Shown here piece by piece: positions 33,812 to 45,152 of a stretch of 64,000 nucleotides of DNA (its first letter is position 1; the number at the start of each line of letters is the position of its first letter). The notes under the pieces are model-generated. The model did not search any database and was not told the origin of the DNA. It worked only from the letters and a program-made list of their open reading frames with translations. The position numbers and the translations under genes are program-made. The stretch comes from Canna indica (taxonomy: Eukaryota > Streptophyta > Magnoliopsida > Zingiberales > Cannaceae), in contig CP136892.1 in the NCBI GenBank assembly GCA_034359265.1, positions 10,216,501 to 10,280,500 of the forward strand. The letters are read 5' to 3'.

Positions 33812-36800
33812 TTGGTACAACACCAACAATGGAGGAGAAAAAGCAAATCTTGTCGACAAAGAAGAAGGTGATGAAGGGCCAGTGTTGCTGTTGTCATACA
33901 ATGAACCAGAACCGCTTCAACATGTTACGTGTATCTCGACACTGGAGCATCCAATCACATGTGTGGAAGAAAAGATTTCTTTGCCAAACTTTAAGAAATG
34001 CAACTGGGCAACATCACATTTGGTGATCCCTCGAAGAGGCCGATTGAAGGGAAATGTGATGTAATATTTGAACTCCAGAATGGGAAGAAACTTTGCATCT
34101 CTGATGTTTATTATGTTCCTGATATTAAAAGTAATCTCCTAAGCATTTGACAGTTATTGGAAAAAGGTTATGATATAAGCATGAAAGACTTAGCTCTCAG
34201 CATTTGTGATAAGAATGACAAGCTTATCACTCATGTGAAAATGATGAAGAATAGGATGTTTCCATTAAAGCTAAGTGTTAGTGAGAGCTGCTTGAAGGCA
34301 ACAACCGTGGACGACTCCAGTCTTTGGCATCTTCGTTATGGGCATATGAACTTTGAAGCATTGAAGCTGCTGGAGAAGAAGAGAATGGTGCTGAGACTAC
34401 CAAAGATCGAAGCCCCTAGCAATTTGTGTAAAGTATGTGTCATGGGAAAGCAGCAGAGGAAGCCTTTCAAGAAGTACAAGTCAAGAAGAGCATCTACACG
34501 TCTGGAGCTGGTGCATTTAGATGTGTGCGGACCCATCAAACCCATCTCCATTGGTAGAAATAAGTACCTTTTAACATTTACTGATGATTATAGTGGAAAA
34601 ACATAGGTCTATATATTGAAGGAGAAGAGAGAAATTTTTAGCAGATTTAAAGAATATAAAAATCTGGTTGAAAAGCAGAGTGACTACCAAATAAAATATT
34701 TGCGGACTGATCGAGGAGGCGAATACACATCATTGGAGTTTGATAATTTCTGCAGGGAAAATAGAATTACACACCAGCTCACGATGCCTCAAACACCGCA
34801 GCAAAATGGTGTTTCAGAGAGGAAAAATAGGACGATTCTTAATATGGTTCGATGTATGCTAAAATAAAAAATTGTTCCAAAAGAATATTGGGGAGATGCT
34901 GTGGCTTGTTCTGTTTATTTGTTAAACAGGTTTCCAACAAAGCGCATTGGAGACACCACGCCAAAGGAAGCCTGGAGCTTGCATAAGCCAAAAGTCGACC
35001 ATCTTAGAATCTCCGGGAGCATTGTTTTTGCCAAAGTGCAGGAAGAAAAGCGAACAAAACTCGAAGATAAAAGCCAAAAGTGCATTTTCTTAGGCTATGG
35101 CGAAAATTCTAACACGTATAAATTATACAATCTTGTAACTCGCAAGATTGTGATGTCAAGGGATGTTGAGTTCGATGAGGAGAAAATGTGGGACTGGAAG
35201 GACAACAACCAACCGAAGCAAATCTCTCTTGATGAAGAGTTGGAGCTGAAGAACGACACACCTGAACATATTAACGAAGCATCGTCACCCCATCATGTCG
35301 AAATTAGTCTGACAGTAATGAGTCAAGTAGCTCTATTGTGAGAAAGACAAGGAGCATTCAGGAGATTTACAACTCGAGCCAAGGTGTTGACATTAATGAT
35401 GACGAGGAGTTTAATAATATGTGTATGCTTGCATGACTTGATCCACTAACATATGAAGAAGCTTCCAAGAAAATAAAGTGGAGGAAGGCTATGGAGGAAG
35501 AGATTCATGCTATAAAGAAGAACAATACTTGGAAGCTCACTTTACTTCCTCAAGGACACCAAGCTATAGGTGTTAAATGGATATTCAAGACAAAAAGAAA
35601 TGCAAAAGGAGAAGTAGAGAGGCATAAAGCAAGGCTGGTCGTGAAGGGATACAAGCAAAAATATGGGATTGATTATGAAGAAGTATTTGCAGTAGTAGCT
35701 CAGCTTGAAACTGTGAGGTTGCTTATCTCTCTAGCAGCTCAAAGAAGATGGAAAGTATACCAGATGGACGTGAAGTCAGCGTTCCTGAACGAAAATCTAG
35801 AAGAAGTGTACGTCGAACAACCACCCGACTTCATTGTCGAAGGACAAGAACAAATGGTGTACAAATTGAAGAAAGCCATCTACGGACTCAAGCAAGCCCC
35901 AAGAGCACGGAATTCCAGAATTGATGCATATTTTGTTCAACAAGTCTTTACAAAGTGTCCATATGAGCATTCCTTGTATGCAAAGACCAACTGAAATGGT
36001 CATATGTTGTTGGTGTGTTTATATGTGGATGATTTGATCTTCACAGGCAATAACAGCTCCATGATACAAGAGTTTAAGCAGTCAATGGAGAGGGAATTCG
36101 AGATGACAGATTTGGGATTGATGAAATACTTCTTGGGGATCGAGGTGCGACAAGACGAAGAAGGAATCTTTGCTTCACAAGAAATATATATATGCCAAGG
36201 AGATCCTAAAGAAGTTCTCAATGAAATATTGCCAGCCGGTGGAAACACTAGTGGAGTGCGGCACCAGATTAACGAAGGAAGGAGAAGGAAAGCCGATGAA
36301 TTCGACGTATTACAAAAGCCTTGTGGGTTGTCTAAGGTATTTAACTTGCACTCGACCTGATGTATTGTTTGGAGTTGGTCCAGTAAGCAGGTATATGGAA
36401 ACTCCAAAGACTTCCCACTTGACGACGGCCAAAAGAATCCTTAAATACATCAAAGGTACGATTGATTATGGACTGTTATATTCTTCTAAAGGAAGTATGA
36501 AACTTGCTGGCTTTAGTGATAGTGACTGGGCCGAAAGTTGTGATGATCGCAAAAGCACTACAAGATTTGTGTTTTATTTTGGTGACGCTGTATTCACTTG
36601 GTCTTCAAAGAAGCAAATAATTATTGCTCTATCAACTTGTGAAGCAGAATATATAGCTGCAGCCTCTTGTGTGTGTCATGCCATTTGGCTGAGGAGACTG
36701 CTCTAAGAACTAAAGTTACAACAAGAAGATGCAACTAAGATTTATGTGGATAACAAATCAGCTATTGCTCTGGCCAAGAATCATGTACTATCATGAATGT

Positions 36801-36990
36801 TCAAAGCATATTGATACTCGTTTTCACTTCATATGAGAATATGTCAAGGCAAGGGAAGTTGAGCTGTTGCATGTGAAGTCAAGCGATCAAGTTGCAGATA
36901 TACTCACGAAGGCTCTGAAAGCTGAATTTTTTCAGCACTTGAGGAGACAGCTTGGCATTAAAGCTCGAGGAGGAACAAATTTAAGGGGGG
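33812..36990 (+). pseudogene. pol: Copia element 1 pol (protease, integrase, RT, RNase H)
   Basis: In order: protease motif YLDTGASNH (active site DTGA at 33938-33949, frame-shifted from upstream); GAG pre-integrase region with HLRYGH and CKVC; integrase core with [15 protein letters not shown] and [10 protein letters not shown]; reverse transcriptase with YQMDVKSAFLN and YVDD at 36022-36033; RNase H with GFSDSDWAES and CEAEYIAAAS. Several in-frame stops (for example near 34603, 34866, 35339 and 35992) and frameshifts break it. The family makes a single polyprotein; none can be made here. Confidence 0.88.
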
Positions 36991-36995
36991 GCAAA

Positions 36996-37494
36996 TGATG
37001 GACATTAAACTTGCCCTTCAATGCTCTATGAGAAATGTCTTCAAGAAATTAATAGTGAATAAAGAATGGTAAATGTAATACATGAATGATGCAATGAATT
37101 AGGTGATGCAATGAATAAAGAAACATATGAAAAATGTAATCAATTATGTGGATAACAAAAGTTACAATTATGGCTGAGGAGACTGCTCTAAGAACTAAAG
37201 TTACAACAAGAAGATGCAACCATGATTTATGTGGATAATAAATCAGCTATTGCCCTGGCCAAGAATCCTATCCATCATGAACGTTCAAAGCATATTGAGA
37301 CTCGTTTTCACTTCATACGAGAATATGTCAAGGCAAGGAAGTTGAGCTGCTGCATGTGAAGTCAAGCGATGAAGTTGCAGATATACTCACGAAGGCTCTA
37401 AAAGCTGAAATTTTTCAGCAGTTGAGGAGACAACTTGGCATTAAAGCTTGAGGAGGAACAAGTTTAAGGAAGGGGGGGGGGGGGGGGGGGCAAA
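36996..37494 (+). repeat. Truncated LTR plus second copy of the pol 3' end (copia element 1)
   Basis: 36996-37146 matches the first half of the LTR, then switches within ATTATGTGGATAAC to pol sequence. 37147-37494 repeats the RNase H tail of 36690-36995 (GAGACTGCTCTAAGAACTAAAG, then GTTGCAGATATACTCACGAAGG) and ends in an expanded polypurine tract of about 18 G. This is the signature of recombination between two copies or of template switching. Confidence 0.85.
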
Positions 37495-37799
37495 TGATGG
37501 ACATTAATCTTGCCATTCAATGCTCTATGAGAAATATCTTCAAGAAATTAATAGGGAATAAAGAATGGTAAATGTAATACATGAATGATGCAATGAATAA
37601 AGAAACGTATAAAAAATGCAATCAATTAGGTGATGAAACGTTTAGATGAAATGTCAGTACTATGAGCCTATAAATATGTAATATTTTCATTGAAAAAATA
37701 GATGGTACACTTGAAGACCATCTCCTCTCTTCTCTCTTTACTTTCTTCCTTCCACTCTATCTTATTTCCCATAGGCCTGTACAACTAAGAAGGCCAACA
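37495..37799 (+). repeat. 3' LTR of copia element 1
   Basis: 305 bp, begins TGATGGACATTAATC after the G tract and ends AAGGCCAACA at 37799, immediately before captured CML sequence. Confidence 0.88.
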
Positions 37800-37965
37800 C
37801 GCCAACAACAACGGGATGGTGGACTTCAAGGAGTTTAAGCTAGCAGATGATAAAAGGGGAATGATTGGCCACCTTGGGGTAGCAGAAGCGTTGATGACGG
37901 CCGCAACGACCGCCGTGGGAGGGAGGAAGATAATTAAACTCTTTATAGTTAGATCGGGGTTGTAG
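37800..37965 (+). pseudogene. CML-like: Calmodulin-like (CML) gene, captured, C-terminal part
   Basis: Directly after the LTR the reading ANNNGMVDFKEFK is the rest of EF-hand 4 (D-x-N-x-N-G-x-V-D-F-K-E pattern, first Asp lost at the junction). It continues about 40 residues with no EF-hand character to a stop at 37965, where family members usually end soon after the loop. It completes the CML fragment that stops at 32576. Confidence 0.85.
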
Positions 37966-38061
37966 ATATCAGTATTCGATGAGCGAAGAAGTCGTCGGAG
38001 AAAGAGATGATAGTGAAGAACTCGATCTGCAAATACATGGACGGTTGGACCTCGAAAAGAA

Positions 38062-38102
38062 ACACACACACACACACATATAGAGAGAGAGAGAGAGAGG
38101 GA

Positions 38103-38137
<35 letters not shown>
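38062..38137. repeat. (CA)n-(GA)n microsatellite
   Basis: CA run followed by interrupted GA run inside Pack-MULE 1 between the two captured genes. Confidence 0.9.
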
Positions 38138-38462
38138 TATCCAAACAAATTCTGATACTAGAAGATGTTATCGACATATAAAATATAGATGGAGATCTCT
38201 CTATCCATGTAATTATATAATATAATTGTAAGAGAATAAACTATAGGATCATAAATAAAAATAATTTGGATGTACGTCGATCCAATTCTATTATTTGAAG
38301 CCCCTTGATTCGATCGAGCAACGAAATCAGGAAGCTGCAAAGAACAAAGAGGAAAGCATCTTAAATATTTTCTCGCGTTCAGTTCAATAATCACCCCAAT
38401 TGGTCAAAGGATATATAATTTTAAATTAAAGCGACCTTGATCAATCTCTTCTTCCTCCTCGA

Positions 38463-38992
38463 TCATAAGTACAAGTCCAATGGTGAGTGCTGCTGTTCCT
38501 TGCTCGTCGATGATGACAACGACGAGCCTGCCGATAGTGGTTGAAGCAGCGAAAGTGCAGTCGCCGTCCTCGCAGGTAATCCCGAGTCATCAACCCTAGA
38601 TTATGGGTAGTCCAGGTTCACTCCAAAGAGCCTAACTCTCTTAGTAGTAGCGGTAGCGACAGCCTGGGTTTGAACAAGTTGGGGCACCGAGTTCAGAACG
38701 ATAGAGAATTCATGGCTGCTTACCTGTTGCACTTGCGACGGCCTCGCGGTCGATAATTTGTAGTAGAGAAGTTGTTCTCCATCACCCGTGTCGGCTCAAA
38801 ATCCGCACCCCGACCAACTGTACCCGCGCACGGCCGGCGACTACGGGATAAAAATCCATGGCCCGGGAGCGAAATATTAACCCGGGCTAGTTCGCGGTTC
38901 TCTAGCCGACATCGCTTTTAGTCGATGTAGAACCGGTGGTGCATCGCTTCGTCGACGTCGCGACCGAAGGAGACGGTGTCCCCTGTGCTGAG
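38463..38992 (-). pseudogene. NGATHA/RAV-type B3 transcription factor, C-terminal half, captured
   Basis: Minus strand from 38992: LLSTGDTVSFGR is the end of a plant B3 DNA-binding domain (GDTVSFGR at 38983-38960), followed by FYID with a stop where WKRR is expected. After frameshifts comes IVLNSVPQL, then KRVRLFGVNLD, which contains the RLFGV repression motif (38633-38619). A stop follows, then an in-frame Ser-rich tail ending SPLDLYL, an EAR-like LxLxL motif, and a terminal stop. These parts occur in this order in NGATHA/RAV-like repressors. The B3 domain proper is missing: a copia element is inserted at 38996 and no B3 sequence follows on its far side. Not functional. Confidence 0.8.
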
Positions 38993-38995
38993 TAA

Positions 38996-39271
38996 TGGAA
39001 ATAAAGATGAACAGAAGCGTGAACAGAGAGATGATTTTTTATTAGCTGAAGGTTTACATCTATTTATAGACATCAGCACATGGGTGAGAGAAAAAATAAA
39101 GGCGTTGTAATAGAAACGCGATTAAAGAACAGAAAGGTAGTGGCTGATCCTTTTGACGTGTCGAGCCATGGTGCATGCACTAGTAACCTTCGGCTGATGT
39201 GACTACGAGAGCAAAGCCAATCAGATCCGATTGCTTATGCAGAGCGGGTGTCGGAGTTACTTCTTCCTCCA
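38996..39271 (-). repeat. 3' LTR of copia element 2
   Basis: Plus strand TGGAAATAAAG...CTTCTTCCTCCA, 276 bp, next to the polypurine tract ATATCCCCCCGC. Confidence 0.9.
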
Positions 39272-41600
39272 ATATCCCCCCGCAAGATGGGCCGTTCGAT
39301 AACGCCCATCTTGATCCGATGGTCGAGGAATGTAGCTGCGGTCGTAGCTTTTGTTAAGGTGTCTGCCAACTGTAGCGCTGCAGGTATATGCTGAACAGAG
39401 ATGAGTTTAGCTGCAACTTGATTCCGAACGAAGTGATAGTCCAACTCGACGTGTTTCATTCTTGTGTGACTGCTCGGTTGTGTCGTCAATATGGTGGCGC
39501 CAAGATTATCACAAAGTATTTTGGGAGTTGGAATGTGAAGAAAGTTTAATTCTTGAAGAAGATGTGTTATCCACTGTACCTCAGCTGTGGCATTGGCAAG
39601 AGCTTTGTACTCAGCCTCAGTTGAGGATCGTGAGATGCTCTTTTGTTTCTTGGAGCTCCAGCTGATGGGAGAGTCTCCGAGGGAAACAATATAGGCGCCA
39701 GTGGACTTACGATCGTCAAGATCACCTCCCCAGTCGGAGTCTGAGTAAGCAACAATATCAAAGGTTGGATTGGAGTTCAGCAGAATGCCTAAACTGGATG
39801 TTCCTTTCAGATATCGCAAGACACGCTTGCAGCATTGCCATTGAATTGTTGTTGGTTGGTGCATATACTGAGATAGTTTATTTACAACATAACTGATGTC
39901 AGGCCGAGTGAATGTTAAGTATTGCAAGGCTCCGATTACCTGACGGAACAAAGTGGAATCGGCAGATGCTGACCCATCATGGACGGTCAGTCTGACAGAG
40001 GTAGACAGAGGTGTCTTAATACAGTTGGATTCATGCATCTCAAACTTTTGTAGAACATCAGCTATGTATTTTTGTTGAGACAAAACTGTACCCGAATTTG
40101 TTTTGCTTACCTCTATTCCTAGAAAAAAGGTTAGAGGTTGAATCTCCTTGAGAGAAAACTGGGTTGACAATCTTGAATAAACATCAGAGATCTTCTTGTG
40201 GGAGGAGCCTGTTAAGATGACATCGTCGACGTACAGTAGTAAAAGTGTGATGTCAACTTGATCCTTCATTATGAATAGGGATGCGTCAGACACAGAGTTG
40301 TGAAACCCAATAGAAATGAGATAATATTTCAGTTCATTAAACCACGCTTGCGGTGCTTGTCTTAAGCCATAGATGGTTTTATGCAATTTACACACATGAG
40401 TTGGATGGTCGGAGCTGATAAAGCCGGGTGGTTGTTGCATGAATACTTCTTCACTCAAGGTTCCATGGAGGAACGCGTTGTTGACGTCCAACTGGAACAT
40501 ATCCCAGTTTAGTTTCGAAGCCAGGCTCAAGATTAGACGAACAGTGACTTGTTTAACTACTGGGCTGAAGGTGGATTTGAAGTCAATCCCAGGCCTTTGA
40601 TGGAAGCCTTTTGCCACAAGTCTACCTTTGAATCGATCCAACGAGCCATCCTGCTTCTGCTTTACTCGAAAAACCCAGCGACAACCAACCACATTTTGAG
40701 CTTTACTTGCAGGAACTAACGACCAGGTGTTCTGCTTAACCAACGCATCAAATTCCTGTTGCATTGCAAGTCTCCATTCCGGATATTTTGTAGCTCGCTT
40801 ATACGTGTTGGGAACAGGATCAGAGTGAGCTGAGGTTAGAAGAGCTGAGTAGTCTGTTGGTACTCTTGGTTTGAAAACATTAGACTGTGACCTGGTATGA
40901 ACTCGTCTAGAAACAGGTGCAGGAAGACTTGACTGTGGAACAGTAGCTGGTATGGTGTCTTCTGCTGCAGCCATAGGTGCGTGATCTTGAGAAGGAGCAA
41001 CAGAAGTGTTGGATTGATTTGAAGGAATGGATGGCGACATGTATATATCGAATGATGCAGCCAGACTAGAGTCTGGATCAACTGGTATGGGTGCATTGTT
41101 CTCAGGAATAACATTCATCCAGCAATTAGAGTCTGTACGTGAGACCCGAGGAGAATCGGATGACAAGGATGTAAAGGGAAAGGTGGTCTCTACAAACTCA
41201 ACATGACGAGAGAAATATTTTTGTTTGCTGGTGGGTTCAAAACAGATGTAGCAGTAGTGTTTTGTGGAGTAACCAAGAAAAATACATGGTTTAGACTTTG
41301 GCCCAAACTTATTCGAAGCATAAGGCTTTAGCCAAGGGAAGCAAAGGCACCCGAAATTTTTTAGGTTTGAGTAATTTGGAGTTTCATTGAACAAGTAATG
41401 GAATGGACTCTTGTTTTTCAAAGTGGATGTTATCATCCGATTTATCAGATATACGGCAGTTGAACAAGCAAGGTGCCAGAAATGTAAAGGAACAGATGCT
41501 TGAGATAACAAGGTTAGTGCTGTTTCCATTATATGTCGATGCTTTCTTTTGGCCAGACTAACCCGTTGAGGAGTGTAAGGTGGGCTGCACAAGTGTTGAA
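39272..41600 (-). pseudogene. pol: Copia element 2 pol, integrase end to RNase H
   Basis: A continuous minus-strand frame from about 41592 to just inside the 3' LTR (39235) covers the integrase C-terminal part (KRKHRHIMET, LKNFGCLCFPW, FLGYSTKHY), reverse transcriptase (RLVAKGFHQRPGID, FQLDVNNAFLHG, YVDD at 40233-40222) and RNase H (YSDSDWGGDLDDRKSTGAY, SSTEAEYKALANA, CDNLGA). Conserved motifs of all three are intact. It is listed as a pseudogene because upstream breaks cut it from protease and the integrase start. Confidence 0.88.
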
Positions 41601-43377
41601 TGCCATTGGCATTTAGAAGGGAATAAGAGCAGTGTATTCACCACCGCCGTCTGTATAAAGACTTTTATTTGAGAAACCAAAATAGTTCTTAACAAGGGAT
41701 TTGAAGTTGGAGAAAATAGACAGAACATCAGATTTATTTTTCAATGGAAAAAGCCAAGTGTATTTTGAAAAATGATATACAAAGATCACATAGTATTTGT
41801 GCCCTTCATAAGAAACAACTGGAGCAGGACCCCGACATCAGAATAGAGTAATTCTAGAGGTCTACTACTTTTGATAGTTGAAGTAAAGAAAGGTGTTCTA
41901 TGACTCTTATTACATGAACAGGCAATGCAGTGTTCAAGTTCTGTAGAAATAGAAGGAAGCTTAAATTTATTTAAGGTGGATTTCAAAACTTTAAGATGCG
42001 GGTGTCCAAGCCGCCGATGCCAGGTAGTGAGTGTAGGCCGAGTTGAAGAAATGGAAACTAGAGCCGAAGGAGGTGAGTTGCAAGTTGATGGTATCGAATT
42101 ACTCCATTCATAAAGATCGCACCTATTCCGGCCGCGAGCTAGAAGCGCACCTGTATTCAAATCCTTCACCTCAAAATGATTAGGAAAGAATTCTACAGAT
42201 ACTTTGTTTTGAACACAAAACTTTGCAACTGAGATAAGATTCTTTCTTATTTGCGGAGCATAAAAAATATCATTTAGCTTGAAGGATGGAGGAAGAGTAG
42301 TCATACCGGAATAAGAAATAGGTATAGAGCTGCCATCTCCCAGATTTACATTCAGGTCACTTCCAACAGCGGAAGCAGACTGAAGAGTATCTAATTCAGA
42401 TGTTAAGTGATGTGTTGCACCAGAGTCCATCATCCAGTTACTGTTTGACTTGCTTTGTTCACAAAAATGCAACTGGGGTGTCTGATTCTCACTAGCAAAA
42501 CGATTCCTGCATACCTTTGCAAAATGCCCGAATTTATCACATATCTGACACTGTACGCGAGAGCGATTGTTGAAGGACCTTGAAGGTCCGTAGTTGAAAC
42601 TATTCGGTGGCTTAAAAGAGCTGGGTTTTCTTTGTTCTTTGCTTTGACCTTTTGGATACTGCCAAGGTGATCTGTTACTATTGTTTGATTGCTGGGTATA
42701 ATGGACTGCGATAGCAGGTTGTTCAATACGCAACTTAAGAAAGTTTTCATGTCCTATTAACTTGTCATATAGTTCTTCTAGTGAGACAGGGGAGTCTCTT
42801 GACCTTATGGCAGCACTGATGTCATTAAAATCTGGCCCAAGGCCGCTTAAAATTTTGATGATTAATGCCCAAACATGTACAGGAGCATCAGCCATCGACA
42901 ACTCATTAGCAATTGATTTGACTTCGATGAAGTATTCTGAAATGGATTTACCTCATTTAGAGAGCTTAGAGAGTCTATCTTGGAGATTGTATATTCGTGA
43001 TTGCGATTTATTCGCAAACTGGTTGGAGAGTCGCAGCCAGGCTTCTCGAGCGGTGGAAGCATCTCCGACTATTGGAGCAATCGATTGATCGGCTGATCGA
43101 CTGATGCCATCATGGCATGCCAGATCAACCCGTCTTGACGATACCAGGATTTACAGCTTGGATCTGAGGGAGATGGACAAGGAAGGCTACCATCAACAAA
43201 CGCAGGAAGATCATACCCGATTAGAAGTAGATCAAGCTGTTGTCGCCACATCCTATAGCTGCTGCTGCCGGTTAGCTTGATTGGCATCTGAGCAGCGGGG
43301 TTGATGGTAACAACCGAGCTTCCATTGGTGAAGGGGTTCACGACTTCAGCAGGTTGAGATTTATTTGAAGCCATCAA
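41600..43377 (-). pseudogene. gag-pol: Copia element 2 gag, protease and integrase start
   Basis: From the ATG at 43377: gag with LTGSSSYRMWRQQLDLLL, a frameshift near 43085, a stop near 42960, then a UBN2 segment (LSGLGPDFNDISAAIRSRDS), zinc knuckle CQICDKFGHFAKVC, protease WMMDSGATHHL and pre-integrase HRRLGHPH with CIAC. A shift near 41840 moves the integrase core (WGPAP, YTDGGGEYT) out of frame, and a stop lies near 41610. The order is normal for copia. Confidence 0.85.
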
Positions 43378-43461
43378 GAAAACGTTGAGACGAGAGAAGA
43401 AGAAAAAAAAAGGATCAAATGAGGAGCCTTCTCGTTAGAGAAACTGGCTCTGATACCATAA

Positions 43462-43737
43462 TGGAAATAAAGATGAACAGAAGCGTGAACAGAGAGATGA
43501 TTTTTTATTAGCTGAAGATTTACATCTATTTATAGACATCAGCACATGGGTGAGAGAAAAAGTAAAGGCGTTGTAATAGAAACGCGATTAAAGAACAGAA
43601 AGGTAGTGGCTGATCCTTTTGACGTGTCGAGCCATGGTGCATGCACTAGTAACCTTCGGCTGATGTGACTACGAGAGCAAAGCCAATCGGATCCGGTTGC
43701 TTATGCGGAGCGGGTGTCAAAGTTACTTCTTCCTCCA
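43462..43737 (-). repeat. 5' LTR of copia element 2, shared with a partial copy
   Basis: 276 bp. To its left are the primer site and gag of element 2. To its right is a polypurine tract and the RNase H end of another copy, so the same LTR serves as 5' LTR of one and 3' LTR of the other. Confidence 0.88.
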
Positions 43738-44461
43738 ATATCCCCCCGCAAGATGGGCCGTTCGATAACGCCCATCTTGATCCGATGGTCGAGGAATGTA
43801 GCTGCGGTCGTAGCTTTTGTTAAGGTGTCTGCCAACTGTAGCGCTGCAGGTATATGCTGAACAGAGATGAGTTTAGCTGCAACTTGATTCCGAACGAAGT
43901 GATAGTCCAACTCGACGTGTTTCATTCTTGTGTGACTGCTCGGTTGTGTCGTCAGTATGGTGGCGCCAAGATTATCACAAAGTATTTTGGGAGTTGGAAT
44001 GTGAAGAAAGTTTAATTCTTGAAAAAGATGTGTTATCCACTGTACCTCAGCTGTGGCATTGGCAAGAGCTTTGTACTCAGCCTCAGTTGAGGATCGTGAG
44101 ATGCTCTTTTGTTTCTTGGAGCTCCAGCTGATGGGAGAGTCTCCGAGGGAAACAATATAGGCGCCAGTGGACTTACGATCGTCAAGATCACCTCCCCAGT
44201 CGGAGTCTGAGTAAGCAACAATATCAAAGGTTGGGTTGGAGTTCAGCAGAATGCCTAAACTGGATGTTCCTTTCAGATATCGCAAGACACGCTTGCAGCA
44301 TTGCCATTGAATTGTTGTTGGTTGGTGCATATACTGAGATAGTTTATTTACAACATAACTGATGTCAGGCCGAGTGAATGTTAAGTATTGCAAGGCTCCG
44401 ATTACCTGACGGAACAAAGTCGAATCGGCAGATGCTGACCCATCATGGACGGTCAGTCTGA
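43738..44461 (-). mobile_element. Partial second copy of copia element 2 (RNase H end)
   Basis: 724 bp that repeat 39272-39995, with about 4 differences by eye. The RNase H frame (YSDSDWGGDLDDRKS, SSTEAEYKALANA) is open to its truncated start. The copy ends abruptly at CAGTCTGA, beyond which Pack-MULE sequence follows. Together with element 2 this is a tandem LTR-internal-LTR-internal arrangement. Confidence 0.88.
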
Positions 44462-44824
44462 GAAGATTTGAGAGAATAACTAATTAATAAAGAAGATTTG
44501 AGAGAAAGAGAGAATAGTAGGGATTTCTTGCTTGGGTTTGGCGAAGGGGAATGACTCCTTGGGGCAGATGATGAGAGCTCCCTAATCGGTGGCTCGCAGC
44601 CACGAGTTGTGTGCTTGCCACCACAGTGTCCCCTCCTGCCCCTCGATTGTGAACCAATACGTGTAGCTGCCGCTCGACCCTGATCGGACACTGCGTCACA
44701 AACTTCGGTCTGTATGCCCACGCAGTCCTCATTTGCCTCATCCATGCCTAGCTTCAACCATGCATGCATTCACCAGTGTCGCTTGCACCTGCATTCATCT
44801 GTTGCACAACATGCTTTTGGGCGG
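44462..44824. other. Unassigned internal segment of Pack-MULE 1
   Basis: Starts with a short direct repeat (GAAGATTTGAGAGA at 44463 and 44492) and then a GC-richer stretch with open minus-strand frames of 85 and 108 codons lacking any motif I recognise. It may be a third captured fragment. Confidence 0.4.
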
Positions 44825-45143
44825 AGAGAGAGAGAGAGAGAGAGAGAGGAGATGGAGACGGAGATGGAGAGGTGGGACCACTCTTTACTATTAAAAAAAA
44901 AGGTGAGATTCAATTTTAATAACCCAAAGACACAACATGGCGATCAGAGTTAATAACATATTATAAAAATAGTTTTTTATACATGACAGCATGCCACATC
45001 ATTAATAACGGGGCATCAAAAATTTGACAGTAGACCATAATTGAAAAAAATATCTTAGTACATGTGCACAAATGAGACAAATGAAAGTACATGTCACAAT
45101 TGAGATAATGATTAAAGTACATGCTATATTTAGGTATTTTTCT
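44825..45143 (-). repeat. Right terminal inverted repeat of Pack-MULE 1
   Basis: Reverse complement of the left TIR with scattered changes; starts with (GA)n and ends GGTATTTTTCT before the target duplication TATCATTTA at 45144-45152. Confidence 0.85.
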
Positions 45144-45152
45144 TATCATTTA

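Larger units (their letters stand above)
32577..37799 (+). mobile_element. Ty1/copia element 1 (Ivana/Oryco-like), rearranged 3' end
   Basis: 5' LTR 32577-32898 (TGATGGACATTAAAC...GGCCAACA), a primer-binding site TGGTATCAGAAC, gag, protease, integrase, reverse transcriptase and RNase H in copia order, then a duplicated 3' end. After the first polypurine tract comes a truncated LTR (36996-37146), then a second copy of the pol 3' end (37147-37494), a long G tract, and a full LTR (37495-37799). All ORFs carry stops. No 5-bp target duplication is readable (CGTCG against CGCCA). It splits the captured CML gene between EF-hands 3 and 4. Lineage is inferred from gag style. Confidence 0.88.
38996..43737 (-). 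mobile_element. Ty1/copia element 2 (Ale/RE1-like), both LTRs present
   Basis: LTRs at 38996-39271 and 43462-43737, primer-binding site (minus TGGTATCAGAGCC, 43446-43458) and polypurine tract (minus GCGGGGGGATAT) frame an internal region with gag and pol on the minus strand. The LTRs are 276 bp each with 7 differences by eye, all G/A on the plus strand. ORF damage is modest: one frameshift and one stop in gag, and breaks in integrase. The insertion abuts the captured B3 gene. The right LTR also borders a partial second copy (43738-44461), so no target duplication can be read. Lineage is inferred from the gag style. Confidence 0.9.
31728..45143. mobile_element. Pack-MULE 1, carrying calmodulin-like and B3 gene fragments
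   Basis: The ends are long inverted repeats: 31728-32087 (GGGAAAATACCAAAGTATAG onward) pairs with the reverse of 44825-45143. Both sides carry TATCATTTA (31719-31727 and 45144-45152), an exact 9-bp duplication. Two Ty1/copia insertions inflate it; without them it is about 2.7 kb. No transposase is present. Captured sequences are a four-EF-hand calmodulin-like gene on plus and the C-terminal half of an NGATHA/RAV-type B3 gene on minus, in convergent order, plus an unassigned segment (44462-44824). It lies within the 3' internal region of the gag-only copia element. Confidence 0.9.

Noticed and set aside
40836..41114. Extra reading frame inside copia element 2
   Set aside because: Shadow of the pol frame, without conserved motifs.
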